64,000 nucleotides of DNA from Methylocystis echinoides (GCF_040687965.1 NZ_CP156084.1:2604501-2668500); one strand, 5' to 3'. Positions 26,804-35,982 are shown, counted from the first letter of the stretch. Notes: generated from the letters alone by a model not told the origin. Numbers and translations are program-made.

Positions 26804-29059
26804 TCACTCCATCGATTCCGCTAGCTCCGCCTCGTCGCTCTCCTCATCCTCGGGCGCGGCGGCGAGTTTGACCGTTTGCTGCGGGCGAGGAGACCACGGG
26901 CGATCCTCGTCGACGCCGCGCGCCGTCGTCCACAGGGCGCCGCCTTCCTTCGGGAAGCGCAACGAGACCGCGCCTGTATCAGCGAGCCTGATCCGGTCGA
27001 TAATGAGCGGCGCGGCGCAACCTTCCGGCGCCCGCAGCGGCGTGACGACGATCGCCGCCCGAGCGCAATCTTCGAGGAAAGCCGCGCGCGCGGAAACGAG
27101 CGCCACGAAGCGCCCGTCCACGAGACGGCCGACGCAGCCGTAATCGTCGCAGGCGATCCCGCCTCTCGCCTCAACGGCCGCGCGGCCGTCGGCGTCGGCG
27201 CGCAGCCATTGTTCAGCGGCGAAGGCGCCGGGTTTCTTGCCGAGCAGCGCCAGTTCGCCCGAAGGCAGGCGGATCGCTGCGGCGTCTCCCGTCGCCGCCA
27301 CCGCCAGATCGAAGCCTGCGCCGCTCTTTGCGCCGATGAGCCCGATGAGGGCCAAGGGAATGGCGCTCGCACGCAGCGCCCATGTCCGCCACAGCACGGC
27401 GGAGAGGACGGCGAGGGCGAGAAAGACGATCGCCCAGGGCGCAAAAGCCTTCACCTGCAGGCTGGCCCCCGGCGCGCTGGCGATGAGCCCGGCGAGCCAG
27501 GTGACGAGATGAATGCCCATCTCGAGCCAGCGCCAAATGAGGCCGTCGAGGCCAAAAGGGTACAGCGTCGCGCCGAGCAGCGCGCAGGGCACGGCGAAGA
27601 ATTCGATAATGGCCAGAGTCAGCGGATTGCCGATCAGCACATAGGGGCTGAGTTCGTGGAAATCATAGGCCATGAAGGAGGCGGTGGCGGACGTCGCGCA
27701 GAGCGTTGCGACGAGCGGCGCGCCGGGCCCGTGCAGCAGACGATCGAGGAGGGCCTCCCGCCATTCCGAAAAGCGGCCCGGGGTGGAGATAATCCGACGC
27801 TTCGCATGGCTTCGCGCCAGTGCCGCGCCGCGCCATTCATAGACGGCGATGAGCGCCGCGACCGCGGCGAAGGAAAGCTGGAAGCTCGCGCCCAGGATCG
27901 CCTCAGGCTCGAAGGCGACGACAAAGAAGACGGCGAGCGCGAGATTGCGCATCGAAAGCGACGGACGATCGACGAGAACGGCCGCGAGCATGATCAGCGT
28001 CATGACGAGCGCGCGCTCCGTGCCGACGCGCGAGCCCGTGCCGATGTCGTAGAGAACGGCTCCGACCATGGCGAGCGCCGCCGCCCACTTCTTAATGGGG
28101 TAATTGAGCGCGAGCGTCTGCGACGCGGCGAGCAGGCGACGAAAGCCGACGAAGAAGATGCCGGCGACGAGCGTCATCTGCATGCCTGAAATTGTGACGA
28201 TATGAAAAATTCCGGCTCGACGGATCAGGTCCTTGGCGTGCTCGGACAGGAAATCGCGTTTGCCGGTCACCATCGCCGCCGCAATGGCGCCGGCGTCGTC
28301 GCCGATGATCTTATAAATGCGCAGCGCGAGGTCGTTGCGGACACGGTCCACCGCGGCGAAGAAGCGCAGCGACGCTGGCGCGGGGTCGGGAGGCGGCAAG
28401 GTCTCGACGCGGCCGAGCGCGCTGCCGACTCCCCCTAACCGCGCGAAATAGGCGTCGCGGGCGAAATCATACCCGCCGGGCAGCGCCGCGCGGGCGGGCG
28501 GCATCAGGCGCGCCTTGAGGCCCACGAAGTCGCCGGCGGCGAAGCGCGGCGTTCCGCGCGTGGTGAGGCGCACGCGCGCCGGGACGACGTCGCCCGGCAG
28601 GCCTTCGGCGCTGGCGACGCGCAGAACGAAGCGCGCCCCGGTCGGGCGCAGGTCCAGCTCCTCGACGAAGCCCGTCAGTTCCCCCACGCCGATTCGCGGC
28701 ACGACGGGCGCGGCGACGCGCGCCGTGCGCCATGCGCCGGAACCGAACCCCGCGGCGACGCAGGCAAGGGCAAGGAAGAGCGCATGGGCGCGCGCATGGC
28801 GGCGGCGCGTGACGACGGCGAGAAGAGCGAAGACGGCGAGCGCGCCGAAGCAGAGAGCGAGCGAAGGCTCGCGATTAGCGCTGAAATAGAAGACGACGCC
28901 CGCGATGCCCGCGACGGCGCGCCACAGAAACGGCCGTCTGAGCTCCGTCTCTTCGGCATAGGCGTCCCGCAGCGCCGCGGCGAGCCGGTCGAGCCACGGC
29001 GCAAGTGACAGCGCTCGCCCGCCAAGCTCCCGATGTTCAGCCGCCCGCGCCTCGCTCAT
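26804..29059 (-). CDS. comEC: ComEC/Rec2-family DNA-uptake channel protein
   Basis: ComEC forms the inner-membrane pore for single-stranded DNA in natural transformation. The 751-residue protein has N-terminal membrane segments and a DUF4131-type domain. The Competence core follows, with the signature KDLIRRAGIFHIVTISGMQM near 250 and many further membrane segments. The C-terminal 150 residues occupy the place of the metallo-beta-lactamase-like domain but have no HxHxDH metal motif. No other competence genes are in the window, so whether the cell is competent is unknown. It is next to lexA, tail to tail. Confidence 0.88.
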   Translation of the reverse strand: MSEARAAEHRELGGRALSLAPWLDRLAAALRDAYAEETELRRPFLWRAVAGIAGVVFYFSANREPSLALCFGALAVFALLAVVTRRRHARAHALFLALACVAAGFGSGAWRTARVAAPVVPRIGVGELTGFVEELDLRPTGARFVLRVASAEGLPGDVVPARVRLTTRGTPRFAAGDFVGLKARLMPPARAALPGGYDFARDAYFARLGGVGSALGRVETLPPPDPAPASLRFFAAVDRVRNDLALRIYKIIGDDAGAIAAAMVTGKRDFLSEHAKDLIRRAGIFHIVTISGMQMTLVAGIFFVGFRRLLAASQTLALNYPIKKWAAALAMVGAVLYDIGTGSRVGTERALVMTLIMLAAVLVDRPSLSMRNLALAVFFVVAFEPEAILGASFQLSFAAVAALIAVYEWRGAALARSHAKRRIISTPGRFSEWREALLDRLLHGPGAPLVATLCATSATASFMAYDFHELSPYVLIGNPLTLAIIEFFAVPCALLGATLYPFGLDGLIWRWLEMGIHLVTWLAGLIASAPGASLQVKAFAPWAIVFLALAVLSAVLWRTWALRASAIPLALIGLIGAKSGAGFDLAVAATGDAAAIRLPSGELALLGKKPGAFAAEQWLRADADGRAAVEARGGIACDDYGCVGRLVDGRFVALVSARAAFLEDCARAAIVVTPLRAPEGCAAPLIIDRIRLADTGAVSLRFPKEGGALWTTARGVDEDRPWSPRPQQTVKLAAAPEDEESDEAELAESME

Positions 29060-29116
29060 CCCCGCCCCCGCAAGGGCGACTGTAATGCCGATGGCGGGCG
29101 CGCGCCAACGCCAAGA

Positions 29117-29305
29117 TTACGCTCTCGCGCGGCTCTTGCGCTTTCTGCCGCCCCGCGGCCCCTGGTCCGGCGCGTGGGTCGGCAGGTCCTCGGCGCGCAT
29201 GTAGCGCACGCCGAGGAAAAACAGGATTTGCGCGTCGCCAATCGGCGGCTCGCTTGGGCGGCGCGGGCTCCTTTCGCGCATCTGGAAGGCGACGACCTCC
29301 CCCAT
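29117..29305 (-). CDS. Small conserved-type hypothetical protein
   Basis: The product is 62 residues from the ATG at 29305, which has AGAGG four bases upstream. An ATG ten codons earlier has no such site. The sequence begins MGEVVAFQMRERSPRR, contains a hydrophobic strand DAQILFFLGVRYMRAE, and ends in a basic Lys/Arg tail. Small proteins of this form (acidic/basic ends around an ILFFTGVRY-like strand) are familiar from alphaproteobacteria, but I know of no function. It lies between comEC and the divergent DUF2336 gene. Confidence 0.55.
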   Translation of the reverse strand: MGEVVAFQMRERSPRRPSEPPIGDAQILFFLGVRYMRAEDLPTHAPDQGPRGGRKRKSRARA

Positions 29306-29448
29306 ATCGACCTCTTTGCGGCGGCTCTGGCCCAAAATGAATCAGGCGTTAACAGGATTAGGGGTCGGCGAGGGTTAATGTTCCGTCAACGACCGCGGGC
29401 TAGTCTCGATGCTCAAGTCGCGTATGCGTTCGAGCGAGCAGCCCATCC

Positions 29449-30510
29449 ATGCAGCCAGATAAGTCAGAGCGGCGGATCGACCATGCCGCGCTCTTGCGCG
29501 CCATCGTGGATCAGTTCGTAGAGCGGCAGATGCATCCGGTCGGGGACGTCAAGCAATTCGAACAGCTTGCGCTCGGTCTCATCGACATTGTCGACGCCGA
29601 CTCGGCGGCCCCCATCGTCAGGCCGCTCTGCATTCATCCCGAGACGCCGGCGTCAATTTTCGATTGTCTGCTCGCCAAGGGCGGGGCTTGCGCGGAGCTT
29701 GCCCTGCAGTTTGCGCCCGACCTTTCCCACGCTGATTTACGCGCCGTCGCACAAGGAGGCCCTCCGGCGCTCGCCTGCGCGGTCGCGCGGCGCGGCGGTC
29801 TCGAACGCGATATCGTGGAGGCGCTCGTCCAGCGCGGGGAGGCGGAGACGTTGCGCGCCCTTGCCGCAAACTGGCGCTTGCGTTTCGAGCCGGCGGCGCG
29901 GCGCGCGCTGGCGCAGGCGGCCCGCGACGACTTGTCCCTCGCGCGCATCTTGCTCGACCGCGACGATTTCAGCGCCGACAGCGAGGGGCTCTTTCTCGCG
30001 GCGACGCGCCACGAGCGCACCGAGATTATCTTGAACGCTTGCCGGCGCGCGCTTTGCGCCGGGATGGCGGAGCGCGCCGCCGCCGATCCGGCCGTGACGA
30101 CAAAGCTCGAAAGGGCTGCGCTCGACGATGACTCGGGGGCCATGGCCGCGGCCCTCGCCGAAGCGCTCGACTGCCGCAAGACGCGCGCCCTTGCCATTCT
30201 GGGCGACGTCCAGGGGGAAGCCCTCGCCCTGGCGCTGACCGCGCTCGGCGTCGATGCCGACGCGGCCTCGCGCATCTTTCTGGCGCTCCCCGAGCAGGGG
30301 CGCCGGGCGCCGACCCTCGCCGCGCTCGTGCGCGCGATCCCGCAGCGCGCCGCCAGAGAGATCGTCGCGGCGATGACGGGGAACGCGAAGGGCGAGCGCG
30401 AGACGATGCGACGCGCCGGCAAGCGCGACGACCTCCCTTCGCCGCCCGCCCGGCGGCGCGTCACGCCACAGGGCGGCTCCGCGCCGCTGCGCAAAGCCGA
30501 CCGCGCCTGA
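29449..30510 (+). CDS. DUF2336 domain protein
   Basis: This is a soluble, all-helical protein of 353 residues, rich in Ala, Leu and Arg. It has HEAT-like repeats (for example LVQRGEAETLRALAANWRLR and ARDDLSLARILLDRDDFS) characteristic of DUF2336 proteins found almost only in alphaproteobacteria. The last 40 residues are basic and Pro-rich. Function unknown; some relatives are linked to cell-surface or motility regulation. It stands alone, divergent from comEC and convergent with the DUF1491 gene. Confidence 0.75.
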   Translation: MQPDKSERRIDHAALLRAIVDQFVERQMHPVGDVKQFEQLALGLIDIVDADSAAPIVRPLCIHPETPASIFDCLLAKGGACAELALQFAPDLSHADLRAVAQGGPPALACAVARRGGLERDIVEALVQRGEAETLRALAANWRLRFEPAARRALAQAARDDLSLARILLDRDDFSADSEGLFLAATRHERTEIILNACRRALCAGMAERAAADPAVTTKLERAALDDDSGAMAAALAEALDCRKTRALAILGDVQGEALALALTALGVDADAASRIFLALPEQGRRAPTLAALVRAIPQRAAREIVAAMTGNAKGERETMRRAGKRDDLPSPPARRRVTPQGGSAPLRKADRA

Positions 30511-30513
30511 GCG

Positions 30514-30855
30514 TCAGGCGGCCAGATCGACGAAGACGCGGCCGTCTCGGTCTTCGATCTCGATAATCCAAAGGTCCGGGTCGAACATCATTTCGCGCTT
30601 GAGACGCGCCTCGGCCTCTGCGGGATCGACCCAGTCGTTGGCGTGAACCTTGGAGAAGAGACGATCAACGCCCTCCGGCAGGGCCTCGGTCTGCGGCGCG
30701 GGGCCGTAGACCGCGGCCCGGCCGTCGAGCCGGTCGAGCTTGATGAACAGCGCGCCGGCTTCGGCCGAGCCGCGTCGACGCAACATGGCCACGGCGCCTT
30801 GCGCTTCGGCGCGGCGAATAAGGGCGGCGGCGAAAATATCCGATCTAAGACGCAT
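30514..30855 (-). CDS. DUF1491 family protein
   Basis: The 113-residue protein begins MRLRSDIFAAALIRRAEAQG. It contains GALFIKLDRLDGRAAVYGPAP and ends with DLWIIEIEDRDGRVFVDL, which together match the DUF1491 family of alphaproteobacteria. No biochemical role is known. It lies downstream of the peptidoglycan-binding protein gene on the same strand with a 45-base gap, so all three minus-strand genes from 33502 may form one transcript. Confidence 0.85.
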   Translation of the reverse strand: MRLRSDIFAAALIRRAEAQGAVAMLRRRGSAEAGALFIKLDRLDGRAAVYGPAPQTEALPEGVDRLFSKVHANDWVDPAEAEARLKREMMFDPDLWIIEIEDRDGRVFVDLAA

Positions 30856-30900
30856 CGCCCCTAACCTAGTGCGAAATGCGCCGCGGGTCTAAGCCTGTCG

Positions 30901-31671
30901 TCACTGGCGCCCCGCGGCCATCCGTTGCGCGATGGCTTTGCCCACCTTTGGGGTGAGCTCGCCTGTGACCGGCAGGCCATTGTCGCGCTCGAATTTCTCG
31001 ATCGCCTTGCGCAAGCCCGGGCTGGCCACTCCGTCCGGCTTGACCACATAGCCGAGCCTCTGCAGCGCGCGCTGCGCCGAGAGCACGTTACGGTCAGGAA
31101 CCGGGGGCGCGGGCGACGCCGCGTCGGCGGGCGCCGCGACGGGCTTCTTGGGTTCGCCGCCGAGCAGCGCGCCGATCTGGTCGCGGCTCACGACCTCGCG
31201 CTTTTTCTCGGGCTTGGACGCCGGCGCGGCGTCGCTCTTGAGAAGCGCCGCCAGGGGGTCGGTTCTGGCCGGCTCCATCTTGACGGCGACTTTCGGGACG
31301 GGCCGCGACGCGGCGGCGTCGCCCTTGACGCTCTCGGCGTCGCGCGCCGGGGCGTCAATCTTGGCCGGGCGCGCGGGCGGCGTCGGCGTTTGCGCCGTCT
31401 GGAGCTTTTCGGGCGTGACGACGCGCGTCGAGAACAGCGGCGCCGGATGGCGTCCGTCCTGGAAGAACAGCGCATTCATCGGCACGCCAATCAAGGCGAG
31501 CCCGCCAATCGCGACGAGCGTCATGACGCCGAGCCGGCGCCGCTCGAACATCCCGCCGCGCCCGCCCTTTTTCTTCGGCGCGGGAGAGGCGGCGCCGCGG
31601 CGCTTCGGCGTCGCGGCGCGTTCGTCTGGAAAATCGTCGAACCTGGGGTCGCTGAGCGAAACGTCACGCAA
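30901..31671 (-). CDS. Membrane-anchored peptidoglycan-binding domain protein
   Basis: The 256-residue protein has a basic cytoplasmic N-terminus and one membrane segment near 47-68 (LGVMTLVAIGGLALIGVP). A long Ala/Pro/Lys linker follows, and a C-terminal PG_binding_1 domain (about 190-250: AQRALQRLGYVVKPDGVASP, then KFERDNGLPVTGEL). It probably tethers the cell envelope to the wall. Its TTG start at 31671 lies inside the end of the upstream kinase gene (8-base overlap), which suggests translational coupling. The pairing of a wall-binding protein with a cell-cycle-type kinase is notable. Confidence 0.8.
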   Translation of the reverse strand: MRDVSLSDPRFDDFPDERAATPKRRGAASPAPKKKGGRGGMFERRRLGVMTLVAIGGLALIGVPMNALFFQDGRHPAPLFSTRVVTPEKLQTAQTPTPPARPAKIDAPARDAESVKGDAAASRPVPKVAVKMEPARTDPLAALLKSDAAPASKPEKKREVVSRDQIGALLGGEPKKPVAAPADAASPAPPVPDRNVLSAQRALQRLGYVVKPDGVASPGLRKAIEKFERDNGLPVTGELTPKVGKAIAQRMAAGRQ

Positions 31672-33502
31672 TTTTCTTCACCGTCTCTTCGTCGTGGCGA
31701 ATATCCGCGCCAAAAGCGGCGCCATGTCGCGGAATAGTTTCGATCCGGGCGGCGACGTTTCCGACCCCGCCGCGGGCGCGACAGTCGAGCGGCAAACGCA
31801 CCGTCACCGTTGTGCCCTTTCTCGGCGCGCTTTCGACGACGATGCCGCCCCCATGCAATCCGACGAGGCCGCGAACGACCGAGAGGCCCAGGCCTGTGCC
31901 CTCATAGGCGCGGCTGTGGGTGGCGTTGGCCTGGAAGAACGGATCGCCGAGGCGCGAGAGGTCGGCTGCGGCGATGCCGATGCCCGTGTCGGCGACGGTC
32001 AGCGCCAGAAGATTGCCCTCGGGCGCGACTCGCACGCCGACGCGGCCGCCTGCCGGCGTGAATTTCACCGCGTTGGAGAGAAGGTTGAGCATGATTTGCT
32101 TGCAGGCGCGCTTGTCGGCGACAAGCTCCTCCATCTCCCCGCGGTAATCACGCATGAGCTGCACGCCGCCCTCATCGGCTTTCAACTGGACCATGTCGCA
32201 GCACTGGTCGATGAGCTCAGGCAGCGAAAAGTTTTCCGGGTAAAGCTGCATGGCGCCGGCCTCGATCTTCGACATGTCGAGAATGGTGTTGACGATCTGC
32301 AGCAGATGATTGCCGGAGTTGGCGACGATCGCCGCATATTCGCGTTGCTTGACGGGGTCCGCGGGCGCGAGCGCCGGATTGGCCAGCATTTCCGAGAAGC
32401 CAATGATGGCGTTCAGCGGCGTGCGCAGTTCGTGGCTGATGTTGGCGAGGAAGCGCTCCTTCATCGCCGTGGCGCGCTCGCTTTCGGCGCGCGCCGCAGC
32501 GATCGCTTCGTCGGCGTTTTTTTGGGCCGTCACGTCACGCAGCACGCAGACGACCGGAGCGGGATTTTCGGGGGCCGCGTCAGCCGTCTCGAACCCTCGC
32601 CGGCCGCGGCGCATGCGCGCTTCGAAGTCCCTGAAGACCGGTTCGGCGTAAGCGCCCGAAGCCGAGGCCGCCAGACCGACCTGAACGCGCAGAATGGCGG
32701 TGAGCGGCGCCGAGCGCTCGGCGGCGTCGGACACGAGTTTGAGAAAGGTTGGGCGATCGCCGATGTGAACGCGCTGGAACAAGCCTCGCCCGATGAGGTC
32801 GCCCCGGTTGAGCCCATAGGTCATGTGGGTCTCGCCGATCAGCGCCGCGACCGCGCCGCTGCGGTCGAGATGGAGCACGATGTCGCCGAGGGCGTCGGTC
32901 AGCAGGCGCAGGTCGCGCGCGCTCGACATATCCGCCCCGCGGGGTCTGCTTTCGGCGCGAACCGCGCAGAAGGCGAGGAAGGCGACGTAAAGAAACGCCG
33001 CCGTCGCAAGAAGAGCGGCGGAATGTCCAACGGCTGCTCCAGCCGCGAGTGCGACGGCGCCGACGGCCGCCGCCGCCGCCAGGGCGACCAGAGCCAAGTC
33101 GGGCGCAACCGCCGCTTCGACAAGCGCGACGGCAAGCGCGGCGCAGACGGCCAGATCATTCGCGGGCAAGGCGTAGAGCGCCGCGGCGAGGGCGAGCCAG
33201 CCGACGACGGAGACGCGTCGCGCAAGGGACAGCCGGCCCGTGCGCGCCAAGATCGCAACGGAGACCAGCGGCGTCTGCGCAAGGAAGAAGATCAGCGCCT
33301 CTTGCGACGACGGCGCCCCGTAAAGGAAAAGCCAGGCCGGCGCGAGGAGCAGCGCGGCGCCCGCAAAAACAAGGCGCGGCGCCATGAAGAAGCGATGGCG
33401 CGCGCGGTCGAGGCGGCCTTCAGACGCGGTCTCGTGCACAAGCTGGTCGAGAAAACGCGATGGACGATCCAGCGATATTAATTTGGACACAAAACTACGC
33501 AA
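31664..33502 (-). CDS. DivJ/PleC-type sensor histidine kinase
   Basis: The 612-residue kinase has a hydrophobic N-terminal half with about six membrane segments (residues 45-190) and no obvious periplasmic domain. A PAS region follows (LGDIVLHLDRSGAVAALIGE). HisKA has the His in NISHELRTPLNAIIGFSE, and HATPase_c has NLLSNAVKFTPAGG and GTGLGLSVV boxes. The polytopic N-terminus plus this H-box is how DivJ of the DivK pathway is built; the name remains tentative. The TTG start is supported by AGGAG eight bases upstream; a GTG four codons later is the alternative. A 27-bp inverted repeat lies just upstream. Confidence 0.8.
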   Translation of the reverse strand: MRSFVSKLISLDRPSRFLDQLVHETASEGRLDRARHRFFMAPRLVFAGAALLLAPAWLFLYGAPSSQEALIFFLAQTPLVSVAILARTGRLSLARRVSVVGWLALAAALYALPANDLAVCAALAVALVEAAVAPDLALVALAAAAAVGAVALAAGAAVGHSAALLATAAFLYVAFLAFCAVRAESRPRGADMSSARDLRLLTDALGDIVLHLDRSGAVAALIGETHMTYGLNRGDLIGRGLFQRVHIGDRPTFLKLVSDAAERSAPLTAILRVQVGLAASASGAYAEPVFRDFEARMRRGRRGFETADAAPENPAPVVCVLRDVTAQKNADEAIAAARAESERATAMKERFLANISHELRTPLNAIIGFSEMLANPALAPADPVKQREYAAIVANSGNHLLQIVNTILDMSKIEAGAMQLYPENFSLPELIDQCCDMVQLKADEGGVQLMRDYRGEMEELVADKRACKQIMLNLLSNAVKFTPAGGRVGVRVAPEGNLLALTVADTGIGIAAADLSRLGDPFFQANATHSRAYEGTGLGLSVVRGLVGLHGGGIVVESAPRKGTTVTVRLPLDCRARGGVGNVAARIETIPRHGAAFGADIRHDEETVKKIA

Positions 33503-33530
33503 TGGCGCGCTCCTGCTCGAAGGGAGCGTC

Positions 33531-33557
33531 GCTCAGCAGTCTTAATGAGTGCTGAGC
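33531..33557. promoter_or_regulatory. Perfect 8-bp inverted repeat upstream of the DivJ-type kinase
   Basis: GCTCAGCA at 33531-33538 and TGCTGAGC at 33550-33557 are perfect complements separated by 11 bases. The site begins 29 bases upstream of the TTG start at 33502. It has the size and position of an operator for a dimeric regulator. It lacks a U-tract on either strand, so it is not a terminator. Confidence 0.45.
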
Positions 33558-33731
33558 AGGCCAGAGCGCGCCGACGCGCGCAGCTTTACCGGAGGCGCAA
33601 TGGTTTTATTTTGGTTGTTCGCCTCCGCCGCGTGAGACGGGGGGAGCGTTTACTTCTGTTCAATCCCTGCGCGCGACAAACGGGCGTGCGGCCCGCGGGG
33701 CCGGGCGCTCGGTCCTGCGGGAGACTCGCCC

Positions 33732-34007
33732 GTGTTTTTTCTTCTGAAATGCTTCGCCTGCATTGCGCTCGTGCTGTTTGCGCTGGGCTGGCGCGGCGTC
33801 GACGCCCCGTCGAACGTCGCGGACCCGCGGGTCCGCGTCGTGTCGACCAGGTCGTCCCAGCGTCCCGAACTCGAGGCCCGCGCTCGGGAAATGGCGCAAG
33901 CAGCCGCCGATGCGCTCGCCGCCGCCGCCCGCGACAAATGCCTCGCCGCGCCACGCGACTGCGCCGCTCTGCTGCAACATTATCAGGGCGGGGAGCGCAG
34001 GCGTTAA
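33732..34007 (+). CDS. Small membrane-anchored hypothetical protein
   Basis: The 91-residue protein has a GTG start at 33732, with GGGAG eight to twelve bases upstream. An N-terminal hydrophobic helix (FFLLKCFACIALVLFALGW) is followed by a polar stretch. A helical Ala/Arg segment follows, with two Cys (RDKCLAAPRDCAALLQHYQ). No family recognised. It is divergent from the DivJ-type kinase; the 229 bases between them hold the inverted repeat described above. Confidence 0.6.
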   Translation: MFFLLKCFACIALVLFALGWRGVDAPSNVADPRVRVVSTRSSQRPELEARAREMAQAAADALAAAARDKCLAAPRDCAALLQHYQGGERRR

Positions 34008-34191
34008 CCTTTTGAGCCGAGCCGAGGGGCTGACGAAAGCCTGGGCGTTCCGAAAAAAGACGATTTGGCGATAGTCAAAAAATTAACCATATTCGTCGAT
34101 GTCGTTAACGCGCGTTCGCTTCAGCCGAACCACGATCCCCGCCTTTCCGCCGCAACCTCTCGCGTTGCGCAACCGAATCAAGGAGACGGTC

Positions 34192-34785
34192 ATGTCCGAC
34201 GAATCATTGGCGCAGCCCGAAGAGACCGTCACCCGCGCGGAACTGGAGACCCTTCGGGAGCAGCTCAAATCGATCCGGGCGGACCGCGACCGCCAGAATT
34301 TCGAGAGAGCGGAGATCGTGGCCAAGGCCAATGTTTTCGCCAAGGAGCGCGACGAGCTGAAAGAGCGGCTCGCCGCGGCCGTCGGCGAACGCGACCGGCT
34401 GGCCCAGGAGAAGGCCTCCGCCTCGGCGCTGTTGCAAAATCTCACCCGCCGGGCCGACGAGGCGGACCGCCGCGCCGGCGAGGCGGAAGCAGAAGTCGCG
34501 CGGCTGCGCGCGGCGATCGACAATGCGCCGGCGGCGGATCCGCTGGCGCTGCTCGGCGCCGTGGCGACCGAGAAAAGCAAGGCCGGCGTCGCCTGGCTAC
34601 GGTCCAAGATCCCGGCCGACAGCCCTGCGCTGCCTTATTTCGACAAGACGGTCGAGACGGTGACGCGGGCGGGCTGCATGGCCGTCAAATTGACCAAGGA
34701 GTTCATCGCCTGGGCGACCCCGCGGGTCATCGCGCTCTCGAAACAGGGCGCGGCGAAGGTCGAGGAGCTTTTGGCGAAAAAGTAA
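34192..34785 (+). CDS. Hypothetical coiled-coil protein
   Basis: The 197-residue product starts at the ATG at 34192, which has AAGGAG six bases upstream; an earlier ATG (34099) lacks a ribosome site. Residues 10-115 are an almost continuous charged helix with heptad spacing (ELETLREQLKSIRADRDRQN), a clear coiled coil. The C-terminal 70 residues form a separate, more hydrophobic helical part (AVKLTKEFIAWATPRVIAL). No signal peptide or membrane segment is evident. A strong terminator follows, so this is a single-gene unit. Function unknown. Confidence 0.75.
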   Translation: MSDESLAQPEETVTRAELETLREQLKSIRADRDRQNFERAEIVAKANVFAKERDELKERLAAAVGERDRLAQEKASASALLQNLTRRADEADRRAGEAEAEVARLRAAIDNAPAADPLALLGAVATEKSKAGVAWLRSKIPADSPALPYFDKTVETVTRAGCMAVKLTKEFIAWATPRVIALSKQGAAKVEELLAKK

Positions 34786-34808
34786 GCGCCGGGCTTGCGT
34801 CGATGTTA

Positions 34809-34842
34809 GAGCGCGGCTGGCGCACAGCCGCGCTCCTTTTTT
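34809..34842 (+). terminator. Strong intrinsic terminator
   Basis: An 11-bp perfect stem pairs 34809-34819 with 34825-34835 around a five-base loop, followed by C and six T residues (34837-34842). It ends the coiled-coil gene 24 bases after its stop and sits 6 bases before the stop of the convergent HupE-type gene. Confidence 0.92.
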
Positions 34843-34848
34843 GCCCGA

Positions 34849-35958
34849 TCAGGCGCCCGGGATGACGCCGATGCGCTGCAGGAACCAGAAGGCGCCGGCG
34901 AGGCCGATCAAAATCGACAGCGCGTAGACGAGTTTGTCGTGGCGTTTTCCGTCCGTGTGGCGATCGATGTAGAGCAGCACCGGCAACACCGCGACCACGA
35001 TAGCGATCTGGCCGGCCTCAACGCCGATGTTGAACGCCGCCAGCGCCGGCACGACGGCCCCCTGCGGCACGCCCATTTCAGTCAGCGCCGACGCGAAGCC
35101 GAAGCCGTGAATGAAGCCGAACAGGAAGGTGTTGCGCCAGCGCTTGTCGACGTTTTTCGACCAGAAGTTTTCGGCCGCGACGTAGATGATCGACAGGGCG
35201 ATCAGCGCCTCGGTCAGCGTCGAAGGCAGCGTGACGATATTGAGCGCCGCCAGCGACAGGGTGATCGAATGCGAGATGGTGAAGGCGGTGACGATCTTCA
35301 CCACGGGCCACACGCGATGCGCCCAGAGGATCAGCGCGAAGAGGAAGCACAGGTGATCGTAGCCGGTGACGATGTGTTCGACGCCGGCTTCGAAGAACTT
35401 TTTCATCAGTTGCGCCGTCGTCTCCATCGGCTGCGCGAGGTCGAGCGGCGGGTCCTGCGGATAACGCATGGTCTCGCCGGCGTTGGGCGTCCCGGTCAAC
35501 GTGATGAGATGCTTGCCCTTCGAGCCCTGCGCGGCGAGGAGCTTGGTCGGGTCATAGAAGACCTTGCCGCTTGTCCCGGAGCAGTCGAAACGCACGACGA
35601 TGAGCGCGCTGTCCTGATTGGTCGGGTCTTCGCCGGCCTTGTCGACCTTCGCCACGCAGGCGCGGCCTGTCTCGTCGCGCATGGCGACGCGCTTGCCGAC
35701 GAACTTGCCAATTTCCTCCTCCAACGCGCCGGGCGGCGAGAGGTCGACGCCCGCGCGCTCGTCCATCGTCTCCTGGAACATGCGCTCGAGGTCGGTGGCG
35801 AGGAAGCCGACCTCGACGACATAGACCCGCTCGCCCTGCGGGGCGATCTTGGCGGTCGAAATATCGGGCGTATGCGCCAGCGCGGGCGCCGCCAAGCCGA
35901 GGCTCGCCCCCATGCACAATATTACAAAGGCGGCGAGCCTCCTCCAGAACCCCGTCAT
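34849..35958 (-). CDS. HupE/UreJ-family membrane protein (probable nickel permease)
   Basis: The 369-residue protein has a signal peptide (FVILCMGASLGLAAPALAH) and an extracytoplasmic N-terminal domain of about 190 residues. A membrane domain follows with the HupE/UreJ_2 marks HIVTGYDHLCFLFALILWAH, AFTISHSITLSLAAL and HGFGFASAL, whose His and Asp residues are thought to bind metal in this group. HupE proteins carry Ni2+ across the membrane for hydrogenase or urease. The divergent nikR gene makes nickel the likely cargo here. The start at 35958 is set by the signal peptide; longer reading upstream has none. No nickel enzyme is in the window. Confidence 0.82.
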   Translation of the reverse strand: MTGFWRRLAAFVILCMGASLGLAAPALAHTPDISTAKIAPQGERVYVVEVGFLATDLERMFQETMDERAGVDLSPPGALEEEIGKFVGKRVAMRDETGRACVAKVDKAGEDPTNQDSALIVVRFDCSGTSGKVFYDPTKLLAAQGSKGKHLITLTGTPNAGETMRYPQDPPLDLAQPMETTAQLMKKFFEAGVEHIVTGYDHLCFLFALILWAHRVWPVVKIVTAFTISHSITLSLAALNIVTLPSTLTEALIALSIIYVAAENFWSKNVDKRWRNTFLFGFIHGFGFASALTEMGVPQGAVVPALAAFNIGVEAGQIAIVVAVLPVLLYIDRHTDGKRHDKLVYALSILIGLAGAFWFLQRIGVIPGA

Positions 35959-35982
35959 CTTCAGCGTTTCCTTTTGTTTTGG

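Noticed and set aside
31148-33481. 777-codon plus-strand open frame opposite the DivJ-type kinase
   Set aside because: It is low-complexity antisense reading of a clear histidine kinase gene.
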